The notes below the pieces were generated by a model. It was given only the letters and a program-made list of their open reading frames with translations. It had not been told where the DNA came from and made no database searches. From contig NZ_OCTQ01000001.1 of assembly GCF_900232905.1 (NCBI RefSeq), forward strand, positions 496,001-560,000: 64,000 nt of DNA, written 5' to 3'. Below are positions 46,747 through 58,709 of this stretch, one piece after another (within the stretch, counting starts at the first letter, position 1; each line of letters opens with the position of its first letter). The translations under genes were made by a program, and so were the position numbers. This DNA is from Miniphocaeibacter massiliensis. Lineage in GTDB: Bacteria > Bacillota > Clostridia > Tissierellales > Peptoniphilaceae.

Positions 46747-47292
46747 CTACTTCTTTAATTTTTTTGCCATATTTAATGAAGATAGGAAAATATAAGTTAT
46801 TAATACATCTACAGGGTATTTTGTGATTGCCTTTACATATATTCCTCTTGTAATCCATTGATTTGATGAAAATAATATTCCTATCCATGTTGGAGTCATT
46901 ATTAAAGATACTATTATAGTACTCGCTAAAAGCGCTGCCATTATTCTAGGAATTGTTATTTGTTTTTTATAAAAAAAGATTCCAAAAATAAACCCCTGCA
47001 TCATTGCATTTAAAGTAAAACCTATAAAAAATGCTCCTTTTGGGAATAGAAATGCTCCTATTATATCTCCTACCCCTCCAACTATCATAGCTGGCATAGC
47101 TCCATACATATATCCTATAATAGCTACTGCTACAAATTGAAATCCTATCATCATTTGATTTCCAAACAAAGGTATCTCAAATAAACTTAAAACTACATTT
47201 AAAGCTGTCATCAAAGCACATATTACTAATACTCTTACATTTCTAAATTCTTTAAAGCTAAATATTTTCTTTATTTCTGTCAATTTACTCAC
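46747..47292 (-). CDS. folT: ECF transporter S component, folate type (FolT)
   Basis: 181 residues, six predicted helices. Vitamin-binding subunit of an energy-coupling-factor importer; EcfA/EcfT modules are not in the window. VLVICALMTALNVVLSLFEIPLFG and GFQFVAVAIIGYMYGAMPAMIVGGVGDIIGAFLFPKGAFF match FolT closely. The start is GTG, overlapping the end of the upstream S component by 8 bp, so the two are co-translated. Confidence 0.85.
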   Translation of the reverse strand: MSKLTEIKKIFSFKEFRNVRVLVICALMTALNVVLSLFEIPLFGNQMMIGFQFVAVAIIGYMYGAMPAMIVGGVGDIIGAFLFPKGAFFIGFTLNAMMQGFIFGIFFYKKQITIPRIMAALLASTIIVSLIMTPTWIGILFSSNQWITRGIYVKAITKYPVDVLITYIFLSSLNMAKKLKK

Positions 47293-47791
47293 CTTTTATA
47301 ATCTTTATTTTAGATATTTTCTCTCCAATTACAAAATATACCACACCTGATACTACTCCCTGTGCAATATCATAAGGTATAGATACTAAACCAGCCTTAA
47401 AACTTCCTAATAGTATTGAACCCACTATATAATACCCAATTACAAGTATCACTATCGCTATTATTATTCCTATCAAATTTCTTAAACTATGAAATTTATG
47501 TTTATATGCAAATTTACCTACTACAAACCCTATTAAAGATTTTATTATTAACGAAAATACTGCCCACTGTGATGCACCTACTAATATATCTGCTGATGCT
47601 GAACCCAAACCTCCAGCTATACCACCTATTATTGGACCAAATATACAAGAGCCCAAAAAAATAAATAAATCTCCAAAATGTACATACCCCGCTACTGCTG
47701 GTATTGGTATCCTTATTATTATAGTTCCTATAATTACCAACGCTATAAGCAATGCACAAAATACAATATTTCTTAATTCTTTATTCTTCAT
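47285..47791 (-). CDS. ECF transporter S component, substrate unknown
   Basis: 168 residues, six predicted helices, ECF-type S component pattern (FCALLIALVIIGTIIIRIP, GYVHFGDLFIFLGSCIFGPIIGGIAGGLGSASADIL). The GYVHxGD motif is of the PF07155 group. Directly upstream of folT with 8-bp overlap, in one operon. The vitamin carried cannot be told from sequence by eye. Confidence 0.8.
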   Translation of the reverse strand: MKNKELRNIVFCALLIALVIIGTIIIRIPIPAVAGYVHFGDLFIFLGSCIFGPIIGGIAGGLGSASADILVGASQWAVFSLIIKSLIGFVVGKFAYKHKFHSLRNLIGIIIAIVILVIGYYIVGSILLGSFKAGLVSIPYDIAQGVVSGVVYFVIGEKISKIKIIKGE

Positions 47792-47841
47792 ATAATCCCA
47801 CCTTTAGATAAACTAATAATATTTTAACAAGTCATAAAAAT

Positions 47842-47866
47842 AAACACAACGGCTAGCGTTGTGTTT
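47842..47866 (-). terminator. Terminator of the V/A-ATPase operon
   Basis: AAACACAACG/CGTTGTGTTT hairpin with a five-base loop, followed on the minus strand by TATTTTTA, just after the subunit D stop. Confidence 0.75.
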
Positions 47867-47869
47867 ATC

Positions 47870-48508
47870 TTAATTTTCTTGAATTATATCTTTAACTTTC
47901 ATTAGTCTTGTTATAGTAGCTCTTTCATTTTCATCTAATTTACTACGAATATATTTTATTGTTTCTTCTAAGTCTGGTATAGTTCTATATTCTAGTGCAT
48001 TTACTCTTCTTCTTGTCTTTTCAAGCTCTTTAGCCATCAACTGACAAGCTTTTTCAACTTCTGCAAGTTCTAATAATTTATCCATTACTCTGTCTAAACC
48101 TTCTATTGCATAGTCTAAATCTGCAGATGTTTGAGCATATCCATAAGGATATATACTTCCAGTATCATCTATTTCTGTTTTTGTAAATTTCATTACAGGA
48201 ATATTAACACTCATTATATTCTTAGTAGTAATTTCTACATCTATTTTTTCTTTTGGAAAAGAAACAGCTTCATCAAGAAATTCAGGACTCATTATAGCTG
48301 ATGCAAGTAAAAAATCCTTGAAAGAATTACCCAACTCTTCTTCTACTTCTAAACGTAATTCCTTGTTTTTTCTAATAAGACTAATGAATCTTCTCATTAG
48401 TTCGTCTTGTTTGTCTTTTAATAGCTTGTGTCCTCTAGTAGATGTCACAAGTCTACCTTTCAGCTCAGACAAGACCATTCTCGTAGGATTTACATTAAGT
48501 TTAGCCAT
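47870..48508 (-). CDS. ntpD: V/A-type ATPase subunit D (central stalk)
   Basis: 212 residues, long coiled-coil shaft. [35 protein letters not shown] at the start and [38 protein letters not shown] near the end are family hallmarks. Rotor subunit passing torque between the A3B3 head and the K-ring. Last gene of the nine-gene operon, directly following subunit B. Confidence 0.95.
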   Translation of the reverse strand: MAKLNVNPTRMVLSELKGRLVTSTRGHKLLKDKQDELMRRFISLIRKNKELRLEVEEELGNSFKDFLLASAIMSPEFLDEAVSFPKEKIDVEITTKNIMSVNIPVMKFTKTEIDDTGSIYPYGYAQTSADLDYAIEGLDRVMDKLLELAEVEKACQLMAKELEKTRRRVNALEYRTIPDLEETIKYIRSKLDENERATITRLMKVKDIIQEN

Positions 48509-49894
48509 CTAATCATCCCCTTGAGAGTCTTCCAAATATTTGTCTAAATATTCATCTCTAATTCTCTTAAGTTCCGATCTAGGTATTATTCTTAATAGTT
48601 TCCATCCAAGGTCTAATGTTTCTTCAATAGTTCTGTTGTTATAATAGCCTTGATTTACATACTCTCTTTCAAATTCTTCCGCAAATTTAGAAAATGCTTT
48701 ATCTGCCTCAGAAAGTGCAGATTCCCCAAGTATTACCGCAAGATCCCTCGCTTCTCTACCTGATGCATAAGCTGCATAAATTTGATTCATTGTATCTGCA
48801 TGATCTTCTCTGGTTTTTCCTTTACCAATCCCTTTATCTTTCAGCCTTGAAAGTGATGGTATTACAAATACTGGAGGTTCTATTCCTGACTTATAAAGAT
48901 CTCTTGAAAGTATAATTTGTCCTTCAGTAATATAACCTGTTAAGTCTGGAATAGGATGTGTTATATCTTCTTCTGGCATTGTAAGTATAGGGATTTGTGT
49001 TATCGATCCATTTCTCCCCTTAATCTTTCCAGCTCTTTCGTATATCGTTGAAAGGTCAGTATAAAGATATCCTGGATATCCTCTACGTCCAGGTACTTCT
49101 TTTCTAGCTGCTGATACTTCACGAAGTGCCTCTGCATAATTTGTCATATCCGTTAAGATTACAAGTACATGCATATCTTTTTCGAAAGCTAAATATTCAG
49201 CACAAGTAAGTGCCATTTTTGGTGTTGCAAGTCTTTCTATTGCAGGGTCATTTGCAAGATTCATAAATAAAACTGCCCTATCTATAGCTCCAGTTTCAGT
49301 AAAATCATCTATAAAAAATTGTGCTTCATCAAATGTTATACCCATTGCTGCAAATACTACTGCAAAGTTATCACCTTTTCCAAGTACTTTTGCTTGTCTT
49401 GCAATTTGTGCTGCAACATTATTATGAGGAAGTCCTGAGCCTGAGAATATAGGTAGTTTTTGACCTCTTACCAATGTATTTAAACCATCAATTGTTGAAA
49501 TTCCAGTTTGTATAAACTCTGAAGGATAGTCTCTAGAAACAGGATTAATTGGCGAACCATTAATATCTATTTTCTTTTCTGGCATTATTTTAGGACCATT
49601 GTCTATTGGTGAACCTAGTCCATCAAATACTCTTCCTATCATATCTTCAGATACACCAAGTTCTAGTGGTCTACCTAAAAATCTAACTGTTGTATCTCTC
49701 AAGTTTATTCCTGAAGAACCTTCGAAGATTTGCACCATTGCTTTATCTCCTTCTATCTCAATTACACGACCTCTTCTCTTCTCACCATTTTGTAATTGAA
49801 TATCTACAAGCTCTTCATATTTTACATCCTCAACACCTTCAACAACCATTAGAGGGCCAACTACTTCTGTTACAGATTTATAATCTTTAAGCAT
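48509..49894 (-). CDS. ntpB: V/A-type ATPase subunit B
   Basis: 461 residues, non-catalytic nucleotide-binding subunit of the head. No Walker A Lys: the loop reads [48 protein letters not shown] and [18 protein letters not shown] are typical. Overlaps the end of subunit A by 8 bp. Confidence 0.96.
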   Translation of the reverse strand: MLKDYKSVTEVVGPLMVVEGVEDVKYEELVDIQLQNGEKRRGRVIEIEGDKAMVQIFEGSSGINLRDTTVRFLGRPLELGVSEDMIGRVFDGLGSPIDNGPKIMPEKKIDINGSPINPVSRDYPSEFIQTGISTIDGLNTLVRGQKLPIFSGSGLPHNNVAAQIARQAKVLGKGDNFAVVFAAMGITFDEAQFFIDDFTETGAIDRAVLFMNLANDPAIERLATPKMALTCAEYLAFEKDMHVLVILTDMTNYAEALREVSAARKEVPGRRGYPGYLYTDLSTIYERAGKIKGRNGSITQIPILTMPEEDITHPIPDLTGYITEGQIILSRDLYKSGIEPPVFVIPSLSRLKDKGIGKGKTREDHADTMNQIYAAYASGREARDLAVILGESALSEADKAFSKFAEEFEREYVNQGYYNNRTIEETLDLGWKLLRIIPRSELKRIRDEYLDKYLEDSQGDD

Positions 49895-51659
49895 TTACAG
49901 TACCCTCCTTTTCTACTAATTTAGTAAAATCTTCTTTCATTTCTTTGGTTATTTCAGCAAATCTATCTAACTCTGTTTCTGGAATATTTTTTGATCTTGC
50001 TATTTTATCTCTTATTGGCATTACTTCTATTTCAGAAGTATAAGCACCTTTTTCCAATGCTTCCATTGCTAAGTCATAAAACTCTAATATTAAACTTAAC
50101 ATCTTGTATTGTTTATCTAATGAACAGTAAGTATCTACTTCATGGAAAGCATTTTGTTGTAAAAAGTCTTCTCTTATTGACTTAGTTACTTCTAGTTTTA
50201 ATTGGTCGGCATCTGAAAGAGCATCTCTACCTACTAGTCTTACTATCTCTTCTAATCCTGACTCTTCTTGTAATAGTGCCATCGCCCTTATTCTATCTCT
50301 TGAGAAATTTGTATCTATATTTTCATCAAAGTATTTATCTACTTTTGTCTGATATAGTGAATAAGAGTTTAGCCAGTTAATTGCAGGGAAGTGACGTCTA
50401 TATGATAGTGCATAATCAAGTCCCCAGAATACTTTTACTATTCTAAGTGTAGCTTGAGATACGGGTTCTGAAATATCCCCTCCAGGAGGTGATACAGCTC
50501 CTATTACCGTTAAAGCTCCAACTCTACCATCATTTCCTAAACATTCAACCTTACCAGCTCTTTCATAATAATCTGCAATTCTTGATGCCAAGTATGCTGG
50601 GTATCCTTCATCTCCTGGCATTTCTTCAAGACGTCCTGACATTTCTCTAAGAGCCTCTGCCCATCTTGATGTTGAATCCGCCATCATAGCTACAGAATAT
50701 CCCATGTCTCTAAAATATTCTGAAATTGTAATTCCTGTATATATAGATGCTTCCCTTGCTGCTACAGGCATATTTGAAGTATTAGCTATTAAAACAGTTC
50801 TCTTCATTAATGATTCGCCTGTTTTTGGATCTATTATCTCTGGGAATTCCATAAGAACGTCTGTCATCTCATTACCACGTTCACCACAACCTACATATAC
50901 TACTATTTCAGCATCTGCCCATTTAGCCAACTGATGTTGTACTACCGTTTTCCCTGAACCAAATGGCCCTGGGATTGCAGCTGCTCCACCTTTTGTTACA
51001 GGAAAAAATGTATCAATAACCCTTTGTCCTGTAATTAATGGATCTGTTGGGTCAAGTTTATTTGAATATGGTCTTCCTTTTCTTACTGGCCATTTTTGCA
51101 ACATTGTAAGTTCTTTTTCACCATCTTCAGTTTTTACTACTGCAACTGTTTCTTCTATTGTAAAATTACCTGATTCAATTTTTTCTAATGTTCCTTCAAT
51201 TCCCACTGGTACCATTATTTTATGAGACACTATTGGTGTTTCTTGTACTGTACCTATAATATCTCCTGGCTTAACTAAGTCTCCTACATTTACAACTGGA
51301 ACAAACTCCCATTTCTTTTCTCTATTTAATGATTTTACCGCTACACCTTTTGTTAAAAAATCTCCTGCTGCATCTTGAAGAGATTGTAATGGTCTTTGAA
51401 TACCATCAAACATCTGCTCAATTAATCCAGGTCCCAATTCTATTGATAATGGAGACCCTGTTGTAATAACAATATCTCCAGGTCCTATACCTGTAGTTTC
51501 CTCATATACTTGGATCGAAGCTTTATCGCCTCTCATCTCTATGATTTCACCAATGAGCTTATTTTCTGAAACTTCTACTACATCATATACGTTTGCATCT
51601 TCCATTCCTTCAGCTACAACTAAAGGACCAGAAACTTTTATTATTCTACCTACTTTCAA
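49887..51659 (-). CDS. ntpA: V/A-type ATPase catalytic subunit A
   Basis: 590 residues. Walker [11 protein letters not shown] (about 230-239) and the catalytic Glu in [12 protein letters not shown] (about 260). The non-homologous region (about 110-190) specific to V/A-type enzymes is present. Hydrolyses or makes ATP on the cytoplasmic head. Confidence 0.97.
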   Translation of the reverse strand: MKVGRIIKVSGPLVVAEGMEDANVYDVVEVSENKLIGEIIEMRGDKASIQVYEETTGIGPGDIVITTGSPLSIELGPGLIEQMFDGIQRPLQSLQDAAGDFLTKGVAVKSLNREKKWEFVPVVNVGDLVKPGDIIGTVQETPIVSHKIMVPVGIEGTLEKIESGNFTIEETVAVVKTEDGEKELTMLQKWPVRKGRPYSNKLDPTDPLITGQRVIDTFFPVTKGGAAAIPGPFGSGKTVVQHQLAKWADAEIVVYVGCGERGNEMTDVLMEFPEIIDPKTGESLMKRTVLIANTSNMPVAAREASIYTGITISEYFRDMGYSVAMMADSTSRWAEALREMSGRLEEMPGDEGYPAYLASRIADYYERAGKVECLGNDGRVGALTVIGAVSPPGGDISEPVSQATLRIVKVFWGLDYALSYRRHFPAINWLNSYSLYQTKVDKYFDENIDTNFSRDRIRAMALLQEESGLEEIVRLVGRDALSDADQLKLEVTKSIREDFLQQNAFHEVDTYCSLDKQYKMLSLILEFYDLAMEALEKGAYTSEIEVMPIRDKIARSKNIPETELDRFAEITKEMKEDFTKLVEKEGTVNA

Positions 51660-51675
51660 TTATAAGCTCTCTCCT

Positions 51676-51984
51676 TTATAAAATATTAGATCCAACTGCT
51701 TTTTCTACATTTTTATTTATGTTTTTCATACCTATACCAAGTGTTCCTTGATTTGATGGTATTAATATTACAGCTGGTGTAATTTCTGAATTGTATCGGT
51801 CTATAGTCTCTGGAATTAAATTTGCCAACTGTTCTGTTATAAATATAACTCCATAATCCTCTTTTGCGATACTATCAACTATTTTTCTTGTTTCGTTTGC
51901 TTCATAAGCAATGTAAACATGTACTCCCAAAGCTCTAAACCCAAGAACTGAATCTCTATCTCCTACAACGGCTACTTTATGCAT
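51676..51984 (-). CDS. ntpG: V/A-type ATPase subunit F
   Basis: 102 residues from the ATG at 51984 ([21 protein letters not shown]), the usual family start; a GTG at 51993 in the same frame is an alternative. Rotor subunit bound to D. The ATG sits inside the last codons of the subunit C gene, so translation is coupled. Named ntpG in Enterococcus hirae. Confidence 0.92.
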   Translation of the reverse strand: MHKVAVVGDRDSVLGFRALGVHVYIAYEANETRKIVDSIAKEDYGVIFITEQLANLIPETIDRYNSEITPAVILIPSNQGTLGIGMKNINKNVEKAVGSNIL

Positions 51985-52978
51985 AACTCTCACGTAACCT
52001 TTCTCTAGTAAATTTAGTTGGAAGCTTATTTAGTTTAGAAACAAATATAATCCTCAAATTTTTAATTTCTGTTTCTTTTGCTAATAAATACGCAAATGAA
52101 ACTTCTGGACCATATGTAACTTTCTTAGCTTCTTTTATGACTTCCATTAAATAATTATCCATACTCTTTTCAAAAACTGAAAGACTATTTGTTAAATTAT
52201 ACTCTTTTAAACTTTCTTTCAATGAATAATAAATTCTTGATGTTTTAAATAAATTGCTGTTCTCATCAACTTTAGTAAATAAAAAATCTCTATATTTGTT
52301 TTTATCTATTGTTCCACCATCTATTATTACTCTATCTAAAAAATTCAAGTCTTTCTTTTGATTTTGACACCTCAATAAAGTTCTTATATTGGTAAAGTCT
52401 ATTAAGTCTTCAACATAAGTTTTAAATAGATCTACGTCTGATTGTTCTGCAACTTTTTTCGAATCCTCAAAGTATGCTTTATCTATTAAAATATCTATGT
52501 TTTGAGGATCATTGAATTCTAAAAACTGATCGTAAACATCATTTATGACTTCTGAATATCTACTATCTAATTTTGAACGATCCCCAGATTCAAATTCTTC
52601 TTTCAATTTATCAAAATCAAAATTGCCAAAATTAATATACATTCTTTCATAATTAAGTCCACTAATTTTTTCTTTTATAATAACTTTCAAGTTATGGTAT
52701 TCATACTTCATAGCTATTAAATCTACAACTTCTGGGCTTGGTAAAAACTCATAATATTTTCTAAAAGTATCATTTAACGCTTCTTTTAAAGCTACTTCAT
52801 AATCTTCACTTCTACTTAGTTTATTAATATAAGCTTGGTATGGTGTATCATTTAAATGCTTTATAGCATTTTCTAAGTTATCTGATTCAATCATTCTACT
52901 AAATTGACTTTTTGTAAGTAGACTTTTTTCATATACTCTTGTGGTTGTTGAGCTTTGGATGAATTTAGTTCTATCCAT
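51977..52978 (-). CDS. ntpC: V/A-type ATPase subunit C (d-type, stalk-ring connector)
   Basis: 333 residues, helical funnel protein joining the central stalk to the K-ring. [23 protein letters not shown] near the start and [30 protein letters not shown] near the end are family patterns. Between subunits E and F in the operon. Confidence 0.93.
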   Translation of the reverse strand: MDRTKFIQSSTTTRVYEKSLLTKSQFSRMIESDNLENAIKHLNDTPYQAYINKLSRSEDYEVALKEALNDTFRKYYEFLPSPEVVDLIAMKYEYHNLKVIIKEKISGLNYERMYINFGNFDFDKLKEEFESGDRSKLDSRYSEVINDVYDQFLEFNDPQNIDILIDKAYFEDSKKVAEQSDVDLFKTYVEDLIDFTNIRTLLRCQNQKKDLNFLDRVIIDGGTIDKNKYRDFLFTKVDENSNLFKTSRIYYSLKESLKEYNLTNSLSVFEKSMDNYLMEVIKEAKKVTYGPEVSFAYLLAKETEIKNLRIIFVSKLNKLPTKFTRERLRESYA

Positions 52979-52989
52979 TTTTTCCTCCT

Positions 52990-53544
52990 TTATTCCACAA
53001 ATAATTTTCCAGCTATATAACCTTCTAAATCATCACTCATATAGTCTACTAAATTTGAAAAATCATTATTTATAATAGAACTTTTTCCTACAAATGCAAA
53101 TCCACTATCTACAAACTCATTTGATATTTCATTATTTAGTCCTAAAGCTTTTACTGAATCTAGTTTATCTTTTTGTACTTTTATTAAATAATCACTATCT
53201 ACTTCAGATTTTTTTAAAGTATTCAATAAAATATTTGTATAAGTTTTATCATCCATATTTTTTAATTTGTCTTTTACAATTAAAAGTACTTTTGAAACAG
53301 TTCTCTGTTTAGCCTCTAAAATCTTATCTCTAGCTTTTAAATTTGCACTATTCGAAGCTTTTTCTGTTAAATTTTTCGCTTCTTCTCGTGCTTTTGAAAT
53401 AATTTGCAATTTCATTTCATTTGCAGTCTTTTCTTTGTTTTGAATATATTTATCTCTATTACTATTTGCTTCTTGTAAAATCTTATTACTCTCTTTTTCC
53501 GAATCATTTAAAAGTGTTTGAATAATATTGTCTAAATTTGACAT
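52990..53544 (-). CDS. ntpE: V/A-type ATPase subunit E (peripheral stalk)
   Basis: 184 residues: N-terminal coiled-coil (about 1-100, alternating Lys/Glu/Ala) and a globular C-terminal domain. Pairs with the H(G)-type subunit at 56003 to form the peripheral stalks. Sequence conservation in this family is low; position between K and C confirms it. Confidence 0.9.
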   Translation of the reverse strand: MSNLDNIIQTLLNDSEKESNKILQEANSNRDKYIQNKEKTANEMKLQIISKAREEAKNLTEKASNSANLKARDKILEAKQRTVSKVLLIVKDKLKNMDDKTYTNILLNTLKKSEVDSDYLIKVQKDKLDSVKALGLNNEISNEFVDSGFAFVGKSSIINNDFSNLVDYMSDDLEGYIAGKLFVE

Positions 53545-53575
53545 TTTTTCACATCCTTAATTTTAAGATACTTAA

Positions 53576-54058
<483 letters not shown>

Positions 54059-54063
54059 CTAAT

Positions 54064-56016
54064 TTAATTTTCAATTTTAAAATATTTAGATTTTTCTATT
54101 AAACCCTTGAAGGCCTTTCCTCCACCTTCATAGAATTTATTAAACATTTCAACATAAGTTAGTCTTGCAGTATGAACATAAGCACTTAAATAAGATAAAA
54201 AAACATTAAATAATTGGAAAATCAAAAATACAATTAATCCTCCTATAGCACCTATTATTCCTGCTCCAAATAACATTTCTACTATCATGTTTACTGCTAA
54301 AGCTATAAATCCCCCTGAAAGGGCTAATGCCATAATTCTAAGATATGATACGAAATCTCCAATGTAACTTGTTATTCCATATAATTCATATACTCCTGAT
54401 GCTACTTTCCCAACTATAGTTTTTGCATCTCTTCCTCCAGTTGCAACAATTCCTATCATACCAATAACTGATACTATTAATCCTATTTTTCCAATCATTG
54501 GAGTTACTGCTGGTATAAGTTTTGAAAGCGCAAATACAATTATTCCAATTAGAGTCATATACCAAAATCCTACGTCAAATAGAGCATCTAGTATTTTTTT
54601 GTCTCTTATTTTCATATAAGCTTGTATTGCTAATCCAAAGAATAAATGTATTCCTCCTAAGATTAAAGCTACTATTATCATCTTCATCGAATCATTAGCT
54701 GGACTTAATATAGGTTTTTCTATAATAGTAAAACCAAAGAATGAACCATATACAATTCCTGCTATTGATGTACAAATTCCTATAAACATGAAAAATTTAA
54801 CAAACTTTCTCATGCTATCTTTTAAGTTGAAAAACTTAAGTCCAATAACACATCCTATAGTTAACAATAATCCATAACCTAAATCCCCAACCATCATTCC
54901 TGCAAATATCGCATAAAAAACTGAAAATAATGGTGTTGGATCAATTTCATTATATTTAGGCAAAGAATACATTTCTGTCATGCCTTCAAATGCTTCTGAA
55001 AATTTACCATTTTTAAGTATAATTGGAACTTCTAAATCATCTTTTTCCGCTGGTTTTATATCCAAGTAATAACGATCATTTAATATATTATCCAATATTT
55101 TTTTAAATTCTTCTTCTTTGTTTGTAGGGACATAGCCTTCTATTACATTTACACTATTTGTAGTTACGAATTTTTCAACAGACGTTTCTCTTAATTTTGT
55201 ATTTGTTAAAAACTCATAATAAATCTCTAGTTCTCCTAAAACTCCTGTACTATCTTTTAATTTCGTTTCTTCTTCACTAATAGTTTTATTACTTTCTTCA
55301 ATTTCAAGCTTTAAATAAAATATTTCATCTCTTACTATGCCTTTTGCATCAATATAGATAGAATTGTATCCATTTTTTCTTAATATCTCTAAATCTCTAG
55401 ATTTGTTTTCAAGTGTTGTAACAAATAATATATAAGTATTTCCTTTCTCTTCACTTACAACTTCAAAGTAAGAGTCGTCTATATCCTTATAGTCTTCTTT
55501 TAAATTATCTAGATATCTAGTAGGTAGTACACCTGTAGTTATAAATACCTTGTCTAATTTATTTAGTTCTGCAATAGGAATACTAATCCCTTCCCAAACC
55601 TTTAACTCATCAATTTTCTGGTTTAAATTATGTATATTTTGCCTACTGCGTTCTATTTTTTCGCTTGATTTTAAAAGGTTTTTATAAACTTCATTAAAGT
55701 CGAATTTACTAGCTTTTTCAATTATTTCATTAAACGTATAAGTAGGTAGTCCTTCTTTTAAAGATTTTAACATACCCTCTTTAGGTTTATACTTTTGTAA
55801 TAAATCAATAGCCCAGTTAACTTTAACAAGTTCTTCAGAAACTGCATTAATTTCATTACCAACTATAATTTTCTCTAATGATTCATACTTCTCTTCTTCA
55901 GATTTCGTTAAATCATTGAAATGAACAAATTGGAATTTTTGAAGTTCTCTTAGAAGATTCGCCCTATCATAATCAAATGCTAGCAAATTGAATTTGCTCA
56001 TTTTAACTATCGACAT
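54064..56016 (-). CDS. ntpI: V/A-type ATPase subunit I (a-type stator)
   Basis: 650 residues. N-terminal cytoplasmic stalk half (about 1-335) and a C-terminal membrane half with about eight helices (GLLLTIGCVIGLKFF, IGDFVSYLRIMALALSGGFIA). The conserved Arg in SYLRIMALAL, needed for ion movement past the ring, is present. It overlaps the upstream H gene by 14 bp. Confidence 0.95.
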   Translation of the reverse strand: MSIVKMSKFNLLAFDYDRANLLRELQKFQFVHFNDLTKSEEEKYESLEKIIVGNEINAVSEELVKVNWAIDLLQKYKPKEGMLKSLKEGLPTYTFNEIIEKASKFDFNEVYKNLLKSSEKIERSRQNIHNLNQKIDELKVWEGISIPIAELNKLDKVFITTGVLPTRYLDNLKEDYKDIDDSYFEVVSEEKGNTYILFVTTLENKSRDLEILRKNGYNSIYIDAKGIVRDEIFYLKLEIEESNKTISEEETKLKDSTGVLGELEIYYEFLTNTKLRETSVEKFVTTNSVNVIEGYVPTNKEEEFKKILDNILNDRYYLDIKPAEKDDLEVPIILKNGKFSEAFEGMTEMYSLPKYNEIDPTPLFSVFYAIFAGMMVGDLGYGLLLTIGCVIGLKFFNLKDSMRKFVKFFMFIGICTSIAGIVYGSFFGFTIIEKPILSPANDSMKMIIVALILGGIHLFFGLAIQAYMKIRDKKILDALFDVGFWYMTLIGIIVFALSKLIPAVTPMIGKIGLIVSVIGMIGIVATGGRDAKTIVGKVASGVYELYGITSYIGDFVSYLRIMALALSGGFIALAVNMIVEMLFGAGIIGAIGGLIVFLIFQLFNVFLSYLSAYVHTARLTYVEMFNKFYEGGGKAFKGLIEKSKYFKIEN

Positions 56017-56329
56017 AATCTTTCACAATCCTCTCTACAATTGCATCTGCAACCTCATTTAAAATATTTTCATCTTTATTCAAAATTACATTTGCATTTC
56101 TTTCAGCATTTTCGATAATTGGAAATTCTATTTCTCTACTTTTCTCTCTTGCTTCTTCCAATATTTTATGCCTTTCTTGTTCACCTTCTTTCAAAATACC
56201 ATTGTATTTTTCTGTACCTTGAATTTTCATTTTTTCTTGAATTTCTAAAGCTTCTTTCTTCGCTTCTTCTACTTGTTTTTTCGCTTTATCCTCGGCATCT
56301 TTAATTTGATTAATTGCATTGGACGACAT
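56003..56329 (-). CDS. ntpF: V/A-type ATPase subunit H/G (peripheral stalk)
   Basis: 108 residues from the ATG at 56329, chosen because a GGGGGTGA site lies upstream, inside a longer in-frame reading. Entirely coiled-coil (INQIKDAEDKAKKQVEEAKKEALEI). First gene of the operon; pairs with subunit E. Named ntpF in E. hirae, where the gene order F-I-K-E-C-G-A-B-D is the same as here. Confidence 0.9.
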   Translation of the reverse strand: MSSNAINQIKDAEDKAKKQVEEAKKEALEIQEKMKIQGTEKYNGILKEGEQERHKILEEAREKSREIEFPIIENAERNANVILNKDENILNEVADAIVERIVKDYVDS

Positions 56330-56463
56330 ATACTCACCCCCTATAAAGATAAACGATTTCATCTTTTTAAACTTAGCATAAATTTTAATGGGCTATTACG
56401 TTAAATTTATAATAATCTAAAATATCGAAACATTATCCCATTAAATCATCACTATGGAAATAT

Positions 56464-56515
56464 AGTAACATATTAAGTGATTTAAATCAATTTGAAAAAT
56501 CAATAATATGTTACT
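56464..56515. repeat. Nested inverted repeats between upp and the ATPase operon
   Basis: Perfect 12-bp arms AGTAACATATTA/TAATATGTTACT (56464-56475 and 56504-56515) enclosing a 12-bp palindrome TGATTTAAATCA (56478-56489). No T-run follows on either side, so not a plain terminator. Confidence 0.5.
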
Positions 56516-56536
56516 AATTATTCAAAAATATTTTAT

Positions 56537-57217
<681 letters not shown>

Positions 57218-57222
57218 TTAAT

Positions 57223-57651
57223 TTATAATATCTTTAATAGTTTTTTTATTAATTCCTTAATTTCTTCTTTTGTTTCTCTATAAACTTCTAAACCTGAACC
57301 ATATGGATCCATTATTTCTATTTTCTCCTTATCCACATAATCGTAAAACATAAAAGTTTTATCATTTGGTAAGTATTGTCTTATTAATTCTAAATGACTA
57401 TATCCCATTGTTAAGATTAAATCTGCCCATTCTATATCTTCTTTGTCAATTTGCTTAGAAATATGCCTTGTTATATCAATTCCATCTTCTGACATTACTA
57501 AAATCGAATTTTTGCTTGGATAATCTCCATGTGCTCCTGTACCAACGGATTTTGCTCTATGTATAGCCGTTTCTTTAAAATAGCTATTAAATAAGTATTC
57601 TGCCATTGGACTTCTACATGTATTTCCAGTACATACAAATAATATATTCAT
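57223..57651 (-). CDS. ywlE: Low-molecular-weight protein phosphatase, YwlE-like (arginine phosphatase)
   Basis: 142 residues. P-loop CTGNTCRSP (Cys7-Arg13 region) and the general acid Asp in MDPYGSG (about 114). Thr at the fifth P-loop position (CTGNTCR, not CLGNICR) is the feature that gives B. subtilis YwlE its phospho-arginine preference, so arginine phosphatase is more likely than tyrosine phosphatase. It shares one base with the end of the Sua5 gene upstream. The kinase McsB is not in this window. Confidence 0.85.
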   Translation of the reverse strand: MNILFVCTGNTCRSPMAEYLFNSYFKETAIHRAKSVGTGAHGDYPSKNSILVMSEDGIDITRHISKQIDKEDIEWADLILTMGYSHLELIRQYLPNDKTFMFYDYVDKEKIEIMDPYGSGLEVYRETKEEIKELIKKLLKIL

Positions 57652-58709
57652 TATAAAATCCTAACTGTACCAGAAGATGATTTTTTTAATCTATTCATTA
57701 TTCCAATACCTATCCCTTTTTCCAGAGTTCCTTCGCAGATTATATGTTCTACTTTTAATTTATCTGCTAATCTTAAATTTTTAAATAGATTATATGCCAT
57801 TTCATTAAGTTTTTCCTTACTTCCTAATGTTAAAAAAATACCATCTTTTGGTACTAAATTTTTATTTTCTTCAAATAATATATATGCTGTGTTTTTAATT
57901 GTACTTTTAATATAAATTACTATAAATTCTTTTATTTGTTTATTATTTCCAATTATTACTTCCATACTAGCTTTAGGTGCATAGTGTTTGTACTTTTGAC
58001 CTGGTGAACGTGGAATAACTCCTTCTTCTAATAATGCATTGTCATATTCTACTTCTTTTAAATAATTTTCTAAATCTACTTTATCAAAAAAACCTGGTCT
58101 TAAGATAGTGTATGGTTTAGATGTTAAGTCTAATACAGTAGACTCTATACCTATACTTGACTGCCCCCCATCCACTATTAAATTTATCTTTCCATTTAAA
58201 TCTTCCATTACATCTTTTGCTGTTGTTGGCGATGGTCTCCCTGAAAGGTTTGCTGATGGTGCCGCAATAGGCAGTCCTACCTCTTTTATTATTTCTCTAG
58301 CTACCTTATGACTTGGCATTCTTATAGCTACTGTGTTTCCACCTGCTGTTACTATATTTGGAATTTTTTCACTTTTTCTCAAAACTATTGTTAATGGTCC
58401 AGGCCATAATTCTTCTAACATTTTTTCTGCTTCTATAGGAACTTCTTTTACTAAATCATAAAGTTCTTCTAATTCAGATATATGCAGTATTAATGGATTA
58501 TCTGCTGGTCTTCCCTTTACTTCAAATATTTTTTTACAAGCTTCTTCTGAAAGTCCACTTGCTCCTAATCCATAAACTGTTTCTGTTGGAATAGCTACAA
58601 GTTCATTTTTTCTTAAATACTTTGCTGCTTTTTTTATTATATTTCTATTTATATCTAAGGCTTCTGTATTTACAGTTGTTTCTATTTTTGCAATTTCCGT
58701 TTTCATCAT
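57651..58709 (-). CDS. tsaC: L-threonylcarbamoyladenylate synthase (Sua5/YwlC)
   Basis: 352 residues. Makes TC-AMP for the t6A37 modification of ANN-decoding tRNAs. YrdC domain (LVAIPTETVYGLGASG about 37-52, KGRPADNPLILHI, GLPIAAPSANLSGRPSPT) plus the C-terminal Sua5 domain (SPGQKYKHYAPKASM and onward). Full-length Sua5 type. Its start lies inside the end of the CDF gene (about 65 bp overlap in another frame), implying coupling. Confidence 0.95.
   Translation of the reverse strand: MMKTEIAKIETTVNTEALDINRNIIKKAAKYLRKNELVAIPTETVYGLGASGLSEEACKKIFEVKGRPADNPLILHISELEELYDLVKEVPIEAEKMLEELWPGPLTIVLRKSEKIPNIVTAGGNTVAIRMPSHKVAREIIKEVGLPIAAPSANLSGRPSPTTAKDVMEDLNGKINLIVDGGQSSIGIESTVLDLTSKPYTILRPGFFDKVDLENYLKEVEYDNALLEEGVIPRSPGQKYKHYAPKASMEVIIGNNKQIKEFIVIYIKSTIKNTAYILFEENKNLVPKDGIFLTLGSKEKLNEMAYNLFKNLRLADKLKVEHIICEGTLEKGIGIGIMNRLKKSSSGTVRIL

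Noticed and set aside
47792-47869. Vitamin riboswitch before the ECF S-component genes
   Set aside because: Only about 50 bp remain upstream after the ATPase terminator; no folate-type riboswitch core is visible.
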